From positions 62,001-126,000 of the forward strand of contig NZ_NRQY01000002.1 in assembly GCF_003996855.1 (NCBI RefSeq): a stretch of 64,000 bases of DNA, in the 5' to 3' direction. This stretch comes from Morganella morganii (GTDB lineage: Bacteria; Pseudomonadota; Gammaproteobacteria; Enterobacterales; Enterobacteriaceae). Shown here piece by piece: positions 15,231 to 25,275 of this stretch. The position numbers and the translations under genes are program-made. The notes under the pieces were generated by a model. That model saw only the letters and a list, made by a program, of their open reading frames with translations. It was not told where the DNA came from and ran no database searches. The number at the start of each line of letters is the position of its first letter. Position 1 is the stretch's first letter.

Positions 15231-15720
15231 TGGTCTTTTTATTGCGCCTGTCAGTGCAGGTGCTGATACGCTTGTTCTGGAGAATACAGCTGATGCTCAG
15301 CAGCCTGACCGGGTTCTTAATGGCCTGAAAAATGCTGAAATATCACCTGATGATACATTACTCTCCGAATTTAATACGCCGGCAGTCAATGCAATGGCAA
15401 AGAAAAACTGGTCAGCCGCAGGGAAAATGTATGGCGAAAAGATGCTGCGTTATCCTTCACCTGATACTATCGTGCACTATGCTGATGCCCGGTTATTAAT
15501 GTTTAAAGAAGTAAAAACCCGGAACAATGCCATCGCTGAGTTTAATACCTCAGTTGTACCGGATGCGCTTCTTTATTACCGCTCGGCTGAAACAGTGGAC
15601 AACCAGGTTAATCAGTTATCTGCTGATGATAAACAACACCTCCGCGCTAAAATAGCATGTATTGAGGCGTTTATTGCAGACAAAGAAGCAAAAACATTTA
15701 CCTGCCGGATACTCAGATAA
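15187..15720 (+). CDS. Secreted protein of unknown function, candidate periplasmic immunity protein
   Basis: 177 residues. A strong Sec signal peptide (MEKLSVVLLLLLLVNGLF, ending APVSAGA) predicts a periplasmic protein. The mature part is mostly helical by composition, with W, Y and charged residues (AMAKKNWSAAGKMYGEKMLR) and two Cys near the end (KIACIEAF, TFTCRILR) that could form a disulfide. I do not recognise the family. The ATG at 15187 has AGGAG 5 bp upstream, located inside the 3' end of the preceding gene, and the two overlap by 44 bp, so translation is probably coupled. That arrangement, an unsignalled cell-wall-enzyme-like protein followed by a secreted partner, is typical of effector/immunity pairs. 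The function is inferred from context only. Confidence 0.75.
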   Translation: MEKLSVVLLLLLLVNGLFIAPVSAGADTLVLENTADAQQPDRVLNGLKNAEISPDDTLLSEFNTPAVNAMAKKNWSAAGKMYGEKMLRYPSPDTIVHYADARLLMFKEVKTRNNAIAEFNTSVVPDALLYYRSAETVDNQVNQLSADDKQHLRAKIACIEAFIADKEAKTFTCRILR

Positions 15721-15740
15721 TCCCCCGCAGAATTTCAGTA

Positions 15741-15768
15741 AAAAAGACCGCTTTCGCGGTCTTTTTTT
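15741..15768. terminator. Bidirectional terminator between the accessory gene and sspB
   Basis: AGACCGC/GCGGTCT stem (15745-15751 with 15756-15762) flanked by A5 on the left and T7 on the right, so it can stop transcription from both the plus-strand accessory gene and the minus-strand sspAB operon. Confidence 0.9.
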
Positions 15769-15781
15769 ATTTCTCAGTCAG

Positions 15782-16270
15782 TTACTTCACGACACGTAAA
15801 CTCGGACGGCCACGCGGTGGTTTCGGCTGTTCCGGGTCATCCCCGCCGGTGCTCTCTTCCGCCGGTTTTGCCGGTTCGTCGTGGATCAGGGTAATGTTAT
15901 CCACCGCCGGGGTCAGAATTTCTTCTTCTTCCGCAGCCTCATAAGCGACTTCAGGCTCAAACATCATCCCGGCACCGTTTTCACGGGCATAGACGGCAAT
16001 GATGGCGGCCATCGGCACATCCACCTGACGCGGAACACCGCCGAAGCGGGCATTAAAGCCGACCCACTCGTTGGTCATTTCCAGATTACCCACGGCACGC
16101 GGTGCGATATTCAGGACAATCTGACCATCCTGAGCATACTCCATCGGCACATTCACACCGAGGATATTCACATCCACCACCAGATGGGGGGTCAGTTCAT
16201 TATCCAGTAACCACTCATAATGCGCCCGCAATAAATAAGGGCGGCGCGGCGTTAATTTCTGAATATCCAT
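15782..16270 (-). CDS. sspB: ClpXP protease specificity-enhancing factor SspB
   Basis: 162 residues. Adaptor that tethers ssrA-tagged proteins to ClpXP. The N-terminal substrate-binding domain (about 1-110) shows TPRRPYLLRAHYEWLLDN, LVVDV, GQIVLNIAPRAVGNL, NARFGGVPRQVDVP and YARENGAGMMFEPE. A variable acidic linker follows, then the C-terminal ClpX-binding tail GRPSLRVVK. It lies 6 bp after sspA, the usual operon. Confidence 0.97.
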   Translation of the reverse strand: MDIQKLTPRRPYLLRAHYEWLLDNELTPHLVVDVNILGVNVPMEYAQDGQIVLNIAPRAVGNLEMTNEWVGFNARFGGVPRQVDVPMAAIIAVYARENGAGMMFEPEVAYEAAEEEEILTPAVDNITLIHDEPAKPAEESTGGDDPEQPKPPRGRPSLRVVK

Positions 16271-16276
16271 CAGTGA

Positions 16277-16927
16277 TTAACCCCGTGACTGTAAACGCAT
16301 CTCACGCTCAGCTTCTGTCAGGGAAGCCAGGAACGAGTCACGCTCAAATACGCGCTGCATATAGAATTGCAGATGTTTGGTATCAGAAGACGGACGTGCG
16401 GACAGGTCAATGCCCAGTACCGGCAGACGCCATAACAGCGGGGACAGATAGCAGTCCACCAAGCTGAATTCGTCATTCATGAAATACGCATATTCTTTGA
16501 ATACCGGTGACACAGCAACCAATTCTTCGGTTAACTGTTTGCGGGCCTGATTCGCTTCCTGGGCTGAGCCCTTTTCAATTTTATTCATCAGCGAGTACCA
16601 GTCCTGCTCGATGCGGTGCATCATTACACGGCTCTGCGCACGCATTACCGGATAAACAGGCATCAGCGGCGGATGCGGGAAACGTTCATCAAGGTATTCC
16701 ATGATAATACGTGAATCATATAAGGTCAGCTCGCGATCCACGAGTGTCGGTACCGTCTGGTATGGGTTCAGATCGATCAGGTCTTGTGGCAGATTGCCTG
16801 CTTCGACATGCTCAATTTCAAAACTTACCCCTTTTTCCGCCAGTACAATCCGTACCTGGTGGCTGAAAATATCGGTCGGGCCGGAGAACAGAGTCATTAC
16901 CGAACGTTTGTTGGCAGCGACAGCCAT
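16277..16927 (-). CDS. sspA: Stringent starvation protein A (SspA)
   Basis: 216 residues. RNA-polymerase-associated protein with a glutathione S-transferase fold, needed for stationary-phase acid resistance and a co-activator of phage late genes in E. coli. The start at 16927 gives MAVAANKRSVMTLFSGPTDI with GGAGG upstream; the 17 upstream open codons are not conserved. Thioredoxin-like N-terminal domain (VRIVLAEKGVSFEIEHVEAG, NPYQTVPTLVDRELTLYDSR), then the helical domain with the RxxPHPP-type surface (YLDERFPHPPLMPVYP). The roughly 300 bp upstream (16928-17224) hold its promoter region; I see no gene there. Confidence 0.97.
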   Translation of the reverse strand: MAVAANKRSVMTLFSGPTDIFSHQVRIVLAEKGVSFEIEHVEAGNLPQDLIDLNPYQTVPTLVDRELTLYDSRIIMEYLDERFPHPPLMPVYPVMRAQSRVMMHRIEQDWYSLMNKIEKGSAQEANQARKQLTEELVAVSPVFKEYAYFMNDEFSLVDCYLSPLLWRLPVLGIDLSARPSSDTKHLQFYMQRVFERDSFLASLTEAEREMRLQSRG

Positions 16928-17224
16928 GAAAACCTCCAAGTTTATCAAAATAAAGGAATGAACAGCGTAATACGCCATTCCTACCTGTAATCTCTCACTG
17001 AATCCGGGAAAGAAAACAACAGCGAACCAATCCGGGTGCGCGGCAGTGTGTTCAGGGGCGAGAAAATGTTTGCGCCAGTTTACCAGATTTTGCCCAACTT
17101 AGGGTGAGTCCGGACAAAAAATCATTCAAAAACACCAAAAATGAAGTTTAATCGGGAGAGATTCGTAAAATAAATATGAAATTACAGGTTATGACGGGAT
17201 AATTTGCGGCAGTTATGCAGTTAT

Positions 17225-17253
17225 AAAAAAACCCGCCGATGGCGGGTTTTTTG
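17225..17253 (-). terminator. Terminator of the rplM-rpsI operon
   Basis: CCCGCC/GGCGGG stem with a GAT loop (17232-17246), flanked by A and T runs. It lies 20 bp past the rpsI stop on the minus strand, with A7 giving the U tract in that direction. Confidence 0.88.
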
Positions 17254-17273
17254 TATTCCAACGAAACCAGTGA

Positions 17274-17669
<396 letters not shown>

Positions 17670-17681
17670 CTATAATCCCGA

Positions 17682-18116
<435 letters not shown>

Positions 18117-18276
18117 TTACCCAATAAATAAGTTACATGTTGGTGAACCAATGTTCAGAAACCGAGGCTCACACGACGCTTGTCCAGTAAACCTACCCCT
18201 TCGAGCAGAATCATCTGGCGCTAGTTGCAGTCTTCTTTGGGAAATAAAGAAAACCGCTGTAACGTGGGGTCGCAAG

Positions 18277-18305
18277 ATTATAGAGAAGTCCCTGCAAAAA
18301 ATCGA
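18277..18305 (-). promoter_or_regulatory. Probable rplM-rpsI promoter
   Basis: Perfect TATAAT on the minus strand (18282-18277), about 165 bp before rplM, followed by a GC-rich stretch CTTGCGACCCC that resembles the discriminator of ribosomal promoters. The -35 at the right spacing (TCGATT) is weak. Confidence 0.55.
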
Positions 18306-18351
18306 CCCCAAATTAAAAATAATTCCCCGAAACCCTTTTCAGGGGCGCGCA

Positions 18352-19476
18352 TTATACCAGATGCGGCAGTTTCAGGTACTCCTCACTTTGCATTTCCTGC
18401 AACCGGGAGAGGCATCTGGCGAACTCAAAGGACAATAATTGTCCCTGATAGAGAGAATCCATCGCAGTCTGTGCCTGAATAATCAGTTTTACCTTCCGCT
18501 CATAAAACTCATCCACCAGCGCCAGAAAGCGCCGTGCCGCGTTCTCATTTTCCGTGGTCAGCACCGGAACCTCATATAAAAGCACGGTGTGATAGATTTT
18601 CGACAGTGCGATATAGTCGAGCTGGCTGCGCGCGTCCTCACACAGTGTCCGGAAGGTCACCGCCAGCACGCCGTCAGTTTCCCGCACGACCGGCAGAGGG
18701 CGGTGATTAATGGTCAGCGCCGCCTGTCCGGATTTCTGTCCGCCGGTCAGCCGGGAAAACATATTGTCCATTGCCGCTGACGTTTCCGCATCCGCCGGAG
18801 TCAGCCACAGATGTGCCTGTGTCAGGGTACGCAGACGGTAATCAATCCCCGCATCCACATTCAGCACATCACAGTATTTTTTAATCTGCTCAATCGCAGG
18901 CAGGAACCGGGCGCGCTGCAACCCGTTGCGGTACAGATCATCCGGCGGAATATTGGAAGTCGCCACCAGCGCAATGCCGCGCTGAAACAGAGCTTCCAGA
19001 AGGGTGCCGAGGATCATCGCATCGGTGATATCGGAGACAAAAAACTCATCGAAACAAAGAACATCGGTTTCCTGTGCAAAGCCGTCAGCAATACTTTCCA
19101 GCGGATTCTCATGTCCCTGAAGCGCGGTCAGTTCCTCATGCACCCGCAGCATAAAACGGTGGAAATGCAGCCGTAGTTTGCGCGGTCCGGGCAGACTGTC
19201 ATAAAACAGATCCATCAGCCAAGTCTTGCCGCGCCCGACCCCGCCCCACATATAAATGCCCTGCACCGGCGGACAGCTAACCGGTTCAGGCGCTTTTTTC
19301 AGCCAGCGCAGGGTACCGCGCAGCCCTTTTTCCGGCACCGGGACACAGGGAGAGCGCGTCAGGAGCGCCTGATGCATCTCTGTCAGCCGGTCAACAGTGC
19401 GCCGCTGCACATCATCCGGCGCAAATCCGCTGCCGTTCAGTGCCTGCTGATACAACTCACACGGTGTTGTGCTCAT
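18352..19476 (-). CDS. zapE: Cell division protein ZapE (AFG1-like ATPase)
   Basis: 374 residues. AAA-type ATPase that associates with the Z ring at late constriction. Walker A is GGVGRGKTWLMDLF at about residue 78; Walker B is DVLCFDEFFVSD at about 138. LVATSNIPPDDLYRNGLQR (sensor region) and RFLPAIEQIKKYCDVLNVD are family hallmarks. It is minus strand, upstream of rplM and divergent from zapG, as in E. coli. Confidence 0.96.
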   Translation of the reverse strand: MSTTPCELYQQALNGSGFAPDDVQRRTVDRLTEMHQALLTRSPCVPVPEKGLRGTLRWLKKAPEPVSCPPVQGIYMWGGVGRGKTWLMDLFYDSLPGPRKLRLHFHRFMLRVHEELTALQGHENPLESIADGFAQETDVLCFDEFFVSDITDAMILGTLLEALFQRGIALVATSNIPPDDLYRNGLQRARFLPAIEQIKKYCDVLNVDAGIDYRLRTLTQAHLWLTPADAETSAAMDNMFSRLTGGQKSGQAALTINHRPLPVVRETDGVLAVTFRTLCEDARSQLDYIALSKIYHTVLLYEVPVLTTENENAARRFLALVDEFYERKVKLIIQAQTAMDSLYQGQLLSFEFARCLSRLQEMQSEEYLKLPHLV

Positions 19477-19660
19477 AAACAGTAATCCCTTAATATTATC
19501 AGAGGTTTTTATTGAGATTTTTATGATATAGCGGCAGGTATTATACCCGGAAATCCGGGATAATGCCGGAAAGCCTTACCTTCACTATTCCCCCCGGACG
19601 GCAAATCCGGTTATAGTGACAACAGATTCTAACGCGCATGATGCACTTAAAGGAGTAGCC

Positions 19661-20065
19661 ATGATTTGGGTATATGCACTCATCGGATTAGCAGTTGGTT
19701 TAATCATTGGTGCGCTGGCCGTTCGTCTGAGCAGTTCTAAGTTCAGAGAGCAGGAAGCAATGAAACGTGATCTGGAAAAAAACAAGGCCGAGCTGGAAGA
19801 GTACCGCAAAGAGCTGGTCAGCCACTTTGCCCGCAGTGCAGAACTGCTGGATAATATGGCGAAAGATTACCGCCAGTTATATCAGCACATGGCGAAAAGT
19901 TCCTCTGAACTGATGCCGGAACTGTCCGCACAGGATAATCCGTTCAGCTACCGTCTGACGGAAGCTGAGGCCGATAATGACCAGGCGCCGGTAAAAATGC
20001 CGCCGCGTGATTATTCAGACGGCTCATCCGGCCTGTTCCGTCCTGCCGAAATAAAAGAAAACTAA
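19661..20065 (+). CDS. zapG: Inner-membrane cell-envelope/division protein ZapG (YhcB, DUF1043)
   Basis: 134 residues. AAAGGAG precedes the ATG at 19661; 15 upstream open codons are not conserved. One N-terminal membrane helix (MIWVYALIGLAVGLIIGALA), then a long coiled coil (KRDLEKNKAELEEYRKELVS) and a disordered acidic tail. The family contributes to envelope biogenesis and interacts with division and elongation proteins. Upstream neighbour of degQ, as in E. coli. Confidence 0.95.
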   Translation: MIWVYALIGLAVGLIIGALAVRLSSSKFREQEAMKRDLEKNKAELEEYRKELVSHFARSAELLDNMAKDYRQLYQHMAKSSSELMPELSAQDNPFSYRLTEAEADNDQAPVKMPPRDYSDGSSGLFRPAEIKEN

Positions 20066-20073
20066 TCTATACA

Positions 20074-20100
20074 AAGCCGCAGGCAACTGCGGTTTTTTTT
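20074..20100 (+). terminator. Terminator after zapG
   Basis: Stem CCGCAG/CTGCGG with a GCAA loop, followed by eight or more T, about 10 bp after the zapG stop. Confidence 0.9.
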
Positions 20101-20202
20101 CGCCTGAATTCAGCCGCTTAATATCATCTTCAAAACCATTCCCCGTACTAATCTTCAGTTCACGTAAAGCCTTGTAAAGGTTGTTTTATTTCCGTTGAAT
20201 GC

Positions 20203-20230
20203 GGAACTTTTACACACACATAGAGTCATA
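20203..20230 (+). promoter_or_regulatory. Candidate sigma-E promoter of degQ
   Basis: GGAACTT (20203-20209), a 16-bp spacer and TCATA (20226-20230) resemble the envelope-stress sigma-E pattern (GGAACTT-N16-TCNNA). It lies about 70 bp before the ATGATG at 20301. Pattern match only. Confidence 0.45.
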
Positions 20231-20300
20231 TAAGTATCTGCGTATGCTGCGGCTTTACCTGCCGCGGATTCAGCTTATTAATTGATGAGACACAAAACGA

Positions 20301-20404
20301 ATGATGAATAAAAAGAAAAAAACCTGCTCAGTGCTGTTGCCATCAGCCTCGGTTTATCCCTCGCGGCGCTGCCTGCGGTATCAAATGCGGCGCTGCCGGC
20401 CAAA
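20301..20404 (+). other. Out-of-frame start and signal peptide of degQ
   Basis: ATGATGAATAAAAAG opens a short frame that leads nowhere. In the degQ frame the bases from 20321 encode NLLSAVAISLGLSLAALPAV and then SNAALPAK, a clear Sec signal peptide running straight into DegQ residue 1 at 20405. That frame has a TAA at 20309 and no usable start. One extra A in the A7 tract 20316-20322 would join ATG, the Lys-rich n-region and the signal peptide. Either an indel error in the sequence, a real mutation, or slippage on the A tract. Confidence 0.8.
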
Positions 20405-21694
20405 ATGGCCACCGGCGAATCCCTGCCGAGCCTGGCACCGATGCTGGAAAAAGTGCTGCCTGCGGTGGTCAGCGTGGAAGTATCCGGTACTGCGGTTGCC
20501 CGTCAGCAGGTACCGGAAGAGTTTAAATTCTTCTTTGGTCCGAATATGCCGTCACAGCAGGAAAGTGTCCGTCCGTTCCAGGGACAGGGTTCCGGTGTGA
20601 TTATTGATGCACAGAAAGGCTATATTCTGACCAACAACCACGTTATCCAGAATGCGGATAAAATTCAGATCCAGCTCAATGATGGCCGCAAATATGACGC
20701 GACCTTAATCGGCCGCGATCCGCAGACTGACATTGCACTGTTACAGGTGAAAAATGCCCCGAATCTGACGGCTATCACACTGGCGGATTCCGATAAACTG
20801 CGTGTCGGTGATTTCACCGTCGCTGTCGGTAACCCGTTTGGTCTGGGTCAGACCGCAACATCCGGGATTATATCAGCATTAGGCCGCAGCGGCCTGAATG
20901 TGGAAGGGCTGGAAAACTTTATCCAGACTGATGCTTCCATCAACCGGGGTAACTCCGGTGGTGCGCTGGTCAACCTCAACGGTGAACTGATCGGTATCAA
21001 CACCGCAATTCTGGCACCGGGCGGCGGCAATATCGGGATCGGCTTTGCTATCCCGAGTAACATGGCCAAAGACCTGACCTCGCAGCTGATTGCCACCGGC
21101 GAAGTCAAACGCGGCTCTCTCGGTATCCGCGGGACTGAAATGAACGCAGATATCGCCAAAGCGATGAGTGTGGAAGCCCAGCGCGGGGCATTTGTCAGCG
21201 AAGTCATTCCGAAATCTGCCGCCGCCAAAGCGGGGATTAAATCCGGCGACGTTCTGGTATCCGTTGACGGAAGACGCGTCAGCAGCTTTGCGGAACTGAG
21301 GGCTAAAATCGGTACCACCGCACCGGGTAAAGAAGTGAAAATCGGTCTGCTGCGCAAAGGCAAACCGCTGGAAGTCAGCGTGATACTGGAGGACAGCGAA
21401 GGCCAGACCACCAAAGCGGAAAACCTGACCACCCTGCTGCAAAGCGCAACCCTGAGCAACGGCAGCAATAAAGAGGGTAATAAAGGCGTCAATATTGATG
21501 CGGTACAGAAAGATTCCCCGGCAGCCATGTCAGGGCTTCAGCCGGGCGATCTGATTATCGGTGTCAATAACCAGCGTGTGATGACCATTGTTGAACTGCG
21601 CAAAATTATCGACGGCAAGCCAAGCGTGCTGGCACTGAATATTTTACGCGGCGATGACAATATCTATTTGCTGCTGAATAATGCCGGCCGCTGA
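20405..21694 (+). CDS. degQ: Periplasmic serine endoprotease DegQ (HtrA family)
   Basis: The open frame starts at an internal ATG and encodes 429 residues; the native signal peptide lies just upstream but out of frame. Trypsin-like domain with His in LTNNHVIQ, Asp in DPQTDIALL and Ser in NRGNSGGALVN, then two PDZ domains (about 235-330 and 345-429). The LA loop is short and has no cysteines (EEFKFFFGPNMPSQQ), which favours DegQ over DegP. It degrades and chaperones misfolded periplasmic proteins. The order zapG-degQ is conserved, but degS, normally next, is 7.6 kb downstream beyond cysJI-tauABCD. If the sequence is correct the product would not be exported. Confidence 0.92.
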   Translation: MATGESLPSLAPMLEKVLPAVVSVEVSGTAVARQQVPEEFKFFFGPNMPSQQESVRPFQGQGSGVIIDAQKGYILTNNHVIQNADKIQIQLNDGRKYDATLIGRDPQTDIALLQVKNAPNLTAITLADSDKLRVGDFTVAVGNPFGLGQTATSGIISALGRSGLNVEGLENFIQTDASINRGNSGGALVNLNGELIGINTAILAPGGGNIGIGFAIPSNMAKDLTSQLIATGEVKRGSLGIRGTEMNADIAKAMSVEAQRGAFVSEVIPKSAAAKAGIKSGDVLVSVDGRRVSSFAELRAKIGTTAPGKEVKIGLLRKGKPLEVSVILEDSEGQTTKAENLTTLLQSATLSNGSNKEGNKGVNIDAVQKDSPAAMSGLQPGDLIIGVNNQRVMTIVELRKIIDGKPSVLALNILRGDDNIYLLLNNAGR

Positions 21695-21717
21695 TACATT
21701 TCCGCTGTGAATACTGA

Positions 21718-21748
21718 AACCGCGCCACGTAAAACGGCGCGGTTTTTT
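21718..21748. terminator. Bidirectional terminator between degQ and cysI
   Basis: ACCGCGCC/GGCGCGGT stem (21719-21726 with 21736-21743) followed by T6 on the plus strand. It sits between the convergent degQ and cysI; the minus-strand side has a weaker U tract. Confidence 0.85.
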
Positions 21749-21751
21749 ATT

Positions 21752-23479
21752 TCAGGCGGCTCCTGCCTCATAAAAATCAACGGCAGAATTGAGAACCGGC
21801 TTCACCACACCGGCGCGGATCAGATAATCGCCGAAATCCTCCCCTCCCGCCCGCTCCTGTGACCAGCGCCCGATAAGCTCATCAAGTACCGATAAAATCA
21901 CCGCTGAACTGATATTTTCACGGTACATCCGCGGAATGCGGGTGCCGGTGCGGTTACCGCCGAGATGCAGGTTATAGCGATCCGGCGCTTTGCCGACCAA
22001 TCCCACTTCCGACAGCATTGCACGCCCGCAGCCGTTCGGACAACCGGTAACCCGCAGGACAATCTGCTCATTCCCCACTCCGTGTGACGTCATGATTTTT
22101 TCAACCTCTGTGACAAACTCCGGCAGAAAGCGTTCCGCTTCCGCCATCGCCAGCGGACAGGTCGGGAACGACACACAGGCCATGGAATTTTCCCGCAGTG
22201 GCGTGACATTATCGCTGATAAGGCCGTGTGCCCGGGCAATAGATTCAATACGGACTTTTTCCGCCTCCGGAATACCGGCAATAATCAGGTTCTGATTGGC
22301 AGTTAACCGGAAGTCTCCCCGGTGAATTTTGGCGATTTCCGCCACACCGGTTTTTAACGGTTTGCCCGGTAAATCGATCAGACGCCCGTTTTCAACAAAC
22401 AGCGTCAGATGCCAGTGGTCATCAATCCCTTTTAACCAGCCGATCTGGTCACCGCGCAGGGTAAATTCATACGGGCGGATCGGAGAAAAAGTCACTCCGG
22501 CACGCCGTTCAGTTTCCTGTTTAAATGTCTCAACCCCTACCCGCTCCAGCGTGTATTTGGTTTTGGCATTTTTACGCTCCGTCCGGTTTCCCCAGTCGCG
22601 CTGGGTGGTAACAATCGCTTCTGCCACTGCCAGTGTGTCTTTCAGCGGGATAAAACCGAACTCACTGGCGAGACGGGGAAACGTCGCCGTATCACCATGA
22701 GTCATCGCCAGACCGCCGCCCACCAGCACATTAAAACCAATCAGTTTACCGTTCTCCTCAATCGCCACAAAATTCATATCATTGGCGTGCGGATCGACAT
22801 CATTCAGCGGCGGGATCACCACGGAGGTTTTGAATTTACGCGGCAGATAGGTCTCACCTAAGATAGGCTCCTCATCGGTTGCCGCCACTTTTTCTTTATC
22901 CAGCCAGATCTCAGCATAAGCTCGGGTGCGGGGCAGCAGATGTTCGGAGATTTTTTTCGCCCACTCATACGCATCCCGGTGCAGACCGGACTGAACCGGG
23001 TTCGAGGTACAGAGCACATTACGGTTCACGTCATTGGCGGTTGCCAGCGAATCCAGCCCCGCCTCATGCAGCATCTGATGTGCCGGTTTGACATCCCCTT
23101 TCAGAATGCCGTGAAACTGAAATGTCTGCCGGTTGGTGATCCGGATACTGCCGTACAGCGTCTGCTCCGCGGCGAATTTGTCTATTTTCAGCCACTGCTC
23201 CGGTGTGATCACACCACCCGGCAGGCGGCAGCGCAGCATCATGGCGTGGCGCGGTTCCAGTTTCTGCTCTGTACGTTCCGCCCGGATATCCCGGTCATCC
23301 TGCTGATACATGCCGTGAAAACGGATCAGCAGGAAATTATCCCCCTCAAAGCCACCTGTCAGGCCGTTGCTCAGATCCTCTTTGATGGTGCCGCGCAGAT
23401 AGTTGCTGTCACGTTTCATTCTTTCGCTGTCGCTCAGCTTACCTTCCACAATTAAAGGCCCGTTGTATTTATTGCTCAT
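21752..23479 (-). CDS. cysI: Sulfite reductase (NADPH) hemoprotein beta subunit CysI
   Basis: 575 residues. Six-electron reduction of sulfite to sulfide at a siroheme coupled to a 4Fe-4S cluster. The four cluster cysteines are in [18 protein letters not shown] and [16 protein letters not shown] near residues 435-485. The siroheme/anion-binding arginines lie in MLRCRLPGG and [10 protein letters not shown], and [14 protein letters not shown] is typical of the family. Translation is coupled to cysJ: the cysJ stop TAA and the cysI ATG share a base. cysH, usually third in this operon, is absent here; a terminator and degQ follow. Confidence 0.98.
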   Translation of the reverse strand: MSNKYNGPLIVEGKLSDSERMKRDSNYLRGTIKEDLSNGLTGGFEGDNFLLIRFHGMYQQDDRDIRAERTEQKLEPRHAMMLRCRLPGGVITPEQWLKIDKFAAEQTLYGSIRITNRQTFQFHGILKGDVKPAHQMLHEAGLDSLATANDVNRNVLCTSNPVQSGLHRDAYEWAKKISEHLLPRTRAYAEIWLDKEKVAATDEEPILGETYLPRKFKTSVVIPPLNDVDPHANDMNFVAIEENGKLIGFNVLVGGGLAMTHGDTATFPRLASEFGFIPLKDTLAVAEAIVTTQRDWGNRTERKNAKTKYTLERVGVETFKQETERRAGVTFSPIRPYEFTLRGDQIGWLKGIDDHWHLTLFVENGRLIDLPGKPLKTGVAEIAKIHRGDFRLTANQNLIIAGIPEAEKVRIESIARAHGLISDNVTPLRENSMACVSFPTCPLAMAEAERFLPEFVTEVEKIMTSHGVGNEQIVLRVTGCPNGCGRAMLSEVGLVGKAPDRYNLHLGGNRTGTRIPRMYRENISSAVILSVLDELIGRWSQERAGGEDFGDYLIRAGVVKPVLNSAVDFYEAGAA

Positions 23480-25275
23480 TAATAGACATCCCTCTGATAA
23501 CGGTGCGCTGTGCGCAGCTCACTCAAAAATTCATCCGCCGATTCATGATCCCGGTTACCGTACCGGCCGATGATCTCCAGCAATGCATCTTCGGTATCAC
23601 GGGCCATCAGAGCCGCATTACCGCAGATGTAAATATGTGCCCCGTCCTCAATCCAGCGCCACACGTCCGCGCCCTGCTCCCGCAGTTTGTCCTGAACATA
23701 GGTTTTCGCCGGTTTATCCCGAGACCAGGCCAGTGAGATATGGGTCAGCACGCCGTCACGGACATAACGCTGCCATTCTGTCTGATATAAAAAATCCTCG
23801 GTAAAGTGCTGATTGCCGTAAAAAAGCCAGTTTTTACCGGATGCACCATCATTCCCCCGCTGCTGCATAAAGGCGCGGAACGGCGCAATTCCGGTGCCTG
23901 CGCCAATCATAATGACCGGCACATCCGGATCTGCCGGCAGGCGGAAATTATCATTACGTTCAATGAAAACCCGCACATCCCCGCCCTCCTGTATATGATC
24001 AGCGAGAAACCCAGAAGCTCCGCCGGTTCTGACCCGCCCATCCGTGTCATATCGCACCACACTAACCGTCAGATGGATTTCATCCTCCGCTTCCGCCTGT
24101 GATGATGAGATGGAATAGAGTCTGGGAGTCAGCGGCCGGAGAATATCCGCGAAAGCCTGTGCAGAGGGCCGTGAGGGTGCCTGACGCAGCATTTCTGCGA
24201 CAGGTATTTTTTGCGCATAATGCAGCGCCGCCTGTTTATCACTGATAAATGAGGATAAGGCCTGATGTTGTGATAACTGCGCGTATTTGCTGACCGTCAC
24301 CCCGTTATTTTGTGTGAGCTCCAGATGCCGGATCAGCGCTTCCCGCAATGCGTATGTCTTGCCGGATACCGTGATCTCCGCTGCCGCATCCGCATGCAGC
24401 AGGCTGATAATTTCATCGGCCAGCGCAGGATCATTCTCAAACCAGACGCCGAGAGAATCCCCCGGCTGATAACGCAGACCGGAATCCCCCGCGGAAATTT
24501 CAATATGCCGCACATCTTTCAGGGAATTCCGGCCGGTAATTTTCTGATTAACGGAGAGAGATGCCGTCAGCGGTGTTGTTTTGCTGTAGCGATTTTCTGT
24601 CTCCGTGACCGCCTGAACAGGGAATTGCGACGGAGTCCCGGCCGCAATTCCCCTGCTTTTCAGCACCTGTGTCAGTGATTCTGTCCACGCCGATGCCGCA
24701 GACTGATAATCCACATCCGCATCCATCCTCGGCAGAAGTGAAATTGCTCCCGCATTTGCCAGATGAGTATCAAAATCGATTCCTGCCTGACAAAATTTTT
24801 CGTACGACGAATCCCCCAGAGAAAAAACCGCATAAGCCGTTCCGCTGAGATCCGGCCGTTTTGCCGAATGCAGATATTTATAAAACGCCACGGCTTCTTC
24901 AGGCGGTTCACCATCACCCTGAGTGGATGTCACAATAATGACAATCTTCTCCCGGGCAAGGTGTTTATATTTATATTCTCCTACATTTACTAAATTAACA
25001 GCGAATTTTTCACTGAGAAAACGTGTTTTTAATTCTTCACATAAGCGCCGTGCATTACCGGTTTGCGAAGCAGAAATAATTGTAATAATTTCATTTTCTG
25101 TTGTGTTTAATGCGGGGGAAATAGCCGTCTGCACAGACGTATTTCCCCGTCCCCAGAAATAACCGGATAACCAGGCCAGTTGCTGAGAGGTAAAACCTGC
25201 TGTTACTGTCTGCAAAGCCGCAAGCTGCTCCGCAGAAACCGGAAAGGCCTGCTCCGGCGATACCTGTGTTGCCAT
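23479..25275 (-). CDS. cysJ: Sulfite reductase (NADPH) flavoprotein alpha subunit CysJ
   Basis: 598 residues. Delivers electrons from NADPH through FAD and FMN to CysI. N-terminal flavodoxin domain (about 60-205: [40 protein letters not shown]), connecting domain, then the FAD/NADPH reductase (PRLYSISSS near 385, [16 protein letters not shown] near 455, ending YQRDVY). The C-terminal aromatic residue is typical. First gene of cysJI, divergent from tauA across a 360-bp AT-rich gap. Confidence 0.98.
   Translation of the reverse strand: MATQVSPEQAFPVSAEQLAALQTVTAGFTSQQLAWLSGYFWGRGNTSVQTAISPALNTTENEIITIISASQTGNARRLCEELKTRFLSEKFAVNLVNVGEYKYKHLAREKIVIIVTSTQGDGEPPEEAVAFYKYLHSAKRPDLSGTAYAVFSLGDSSYEKFCQAGIDFDTHLANAGAISLLPRMDADVDYQSAASAWTESLTQVLKSRGIAAGTPSQFPVQAVTETENRYSKTTPLTASLSVNQKITGRNSLKDVRHIEISAGDSGLRYQPGDSLGVWFENDPALADEIISLLHADAAAEITVSGKTYALREALIRHLELTQNNGVTVSKYAQLSQHQALSSFISDKQAALHYAQKIPVAEMLRQAPSRPSAQAFADILRPLTPRLYSISSSQAEAEDEIHLTVSVVRYDTDGRVRTGGASGFLADHIQEGGDVRVFIERNDNFRLPADPDVPVIMIGAGTGIAPFRAFMQQRGNDGASGKNWLFYGNQHFTEDFLYQTEWQRYVRDGVLTHISLAWSRDKPAKTYVQDKLREQGADVWRWIEDGAHIYICGNAALMARDTEDALLEIIGRYGNRDHESADEFLSELRTAHRYQRDVY

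Noticed and set aside
14755..15720. Toxin-antitoxin system of the classical type II kind
   Set aside because: The downstream protein has a Sec signal and the upstream one has no nucleic-acid-binding or RNase motif; a periplasmic effector/immunity pair fits better.
20316..20322. Programmed -1 frameshift at A7 in degQ
   Set aside because: In the original frame the heptamer does not form a standard X-XXY-YYZ site and HtrA proteases are not known to use one; an indel is the simpler explanation. Kept as a finding only because it can be checked.
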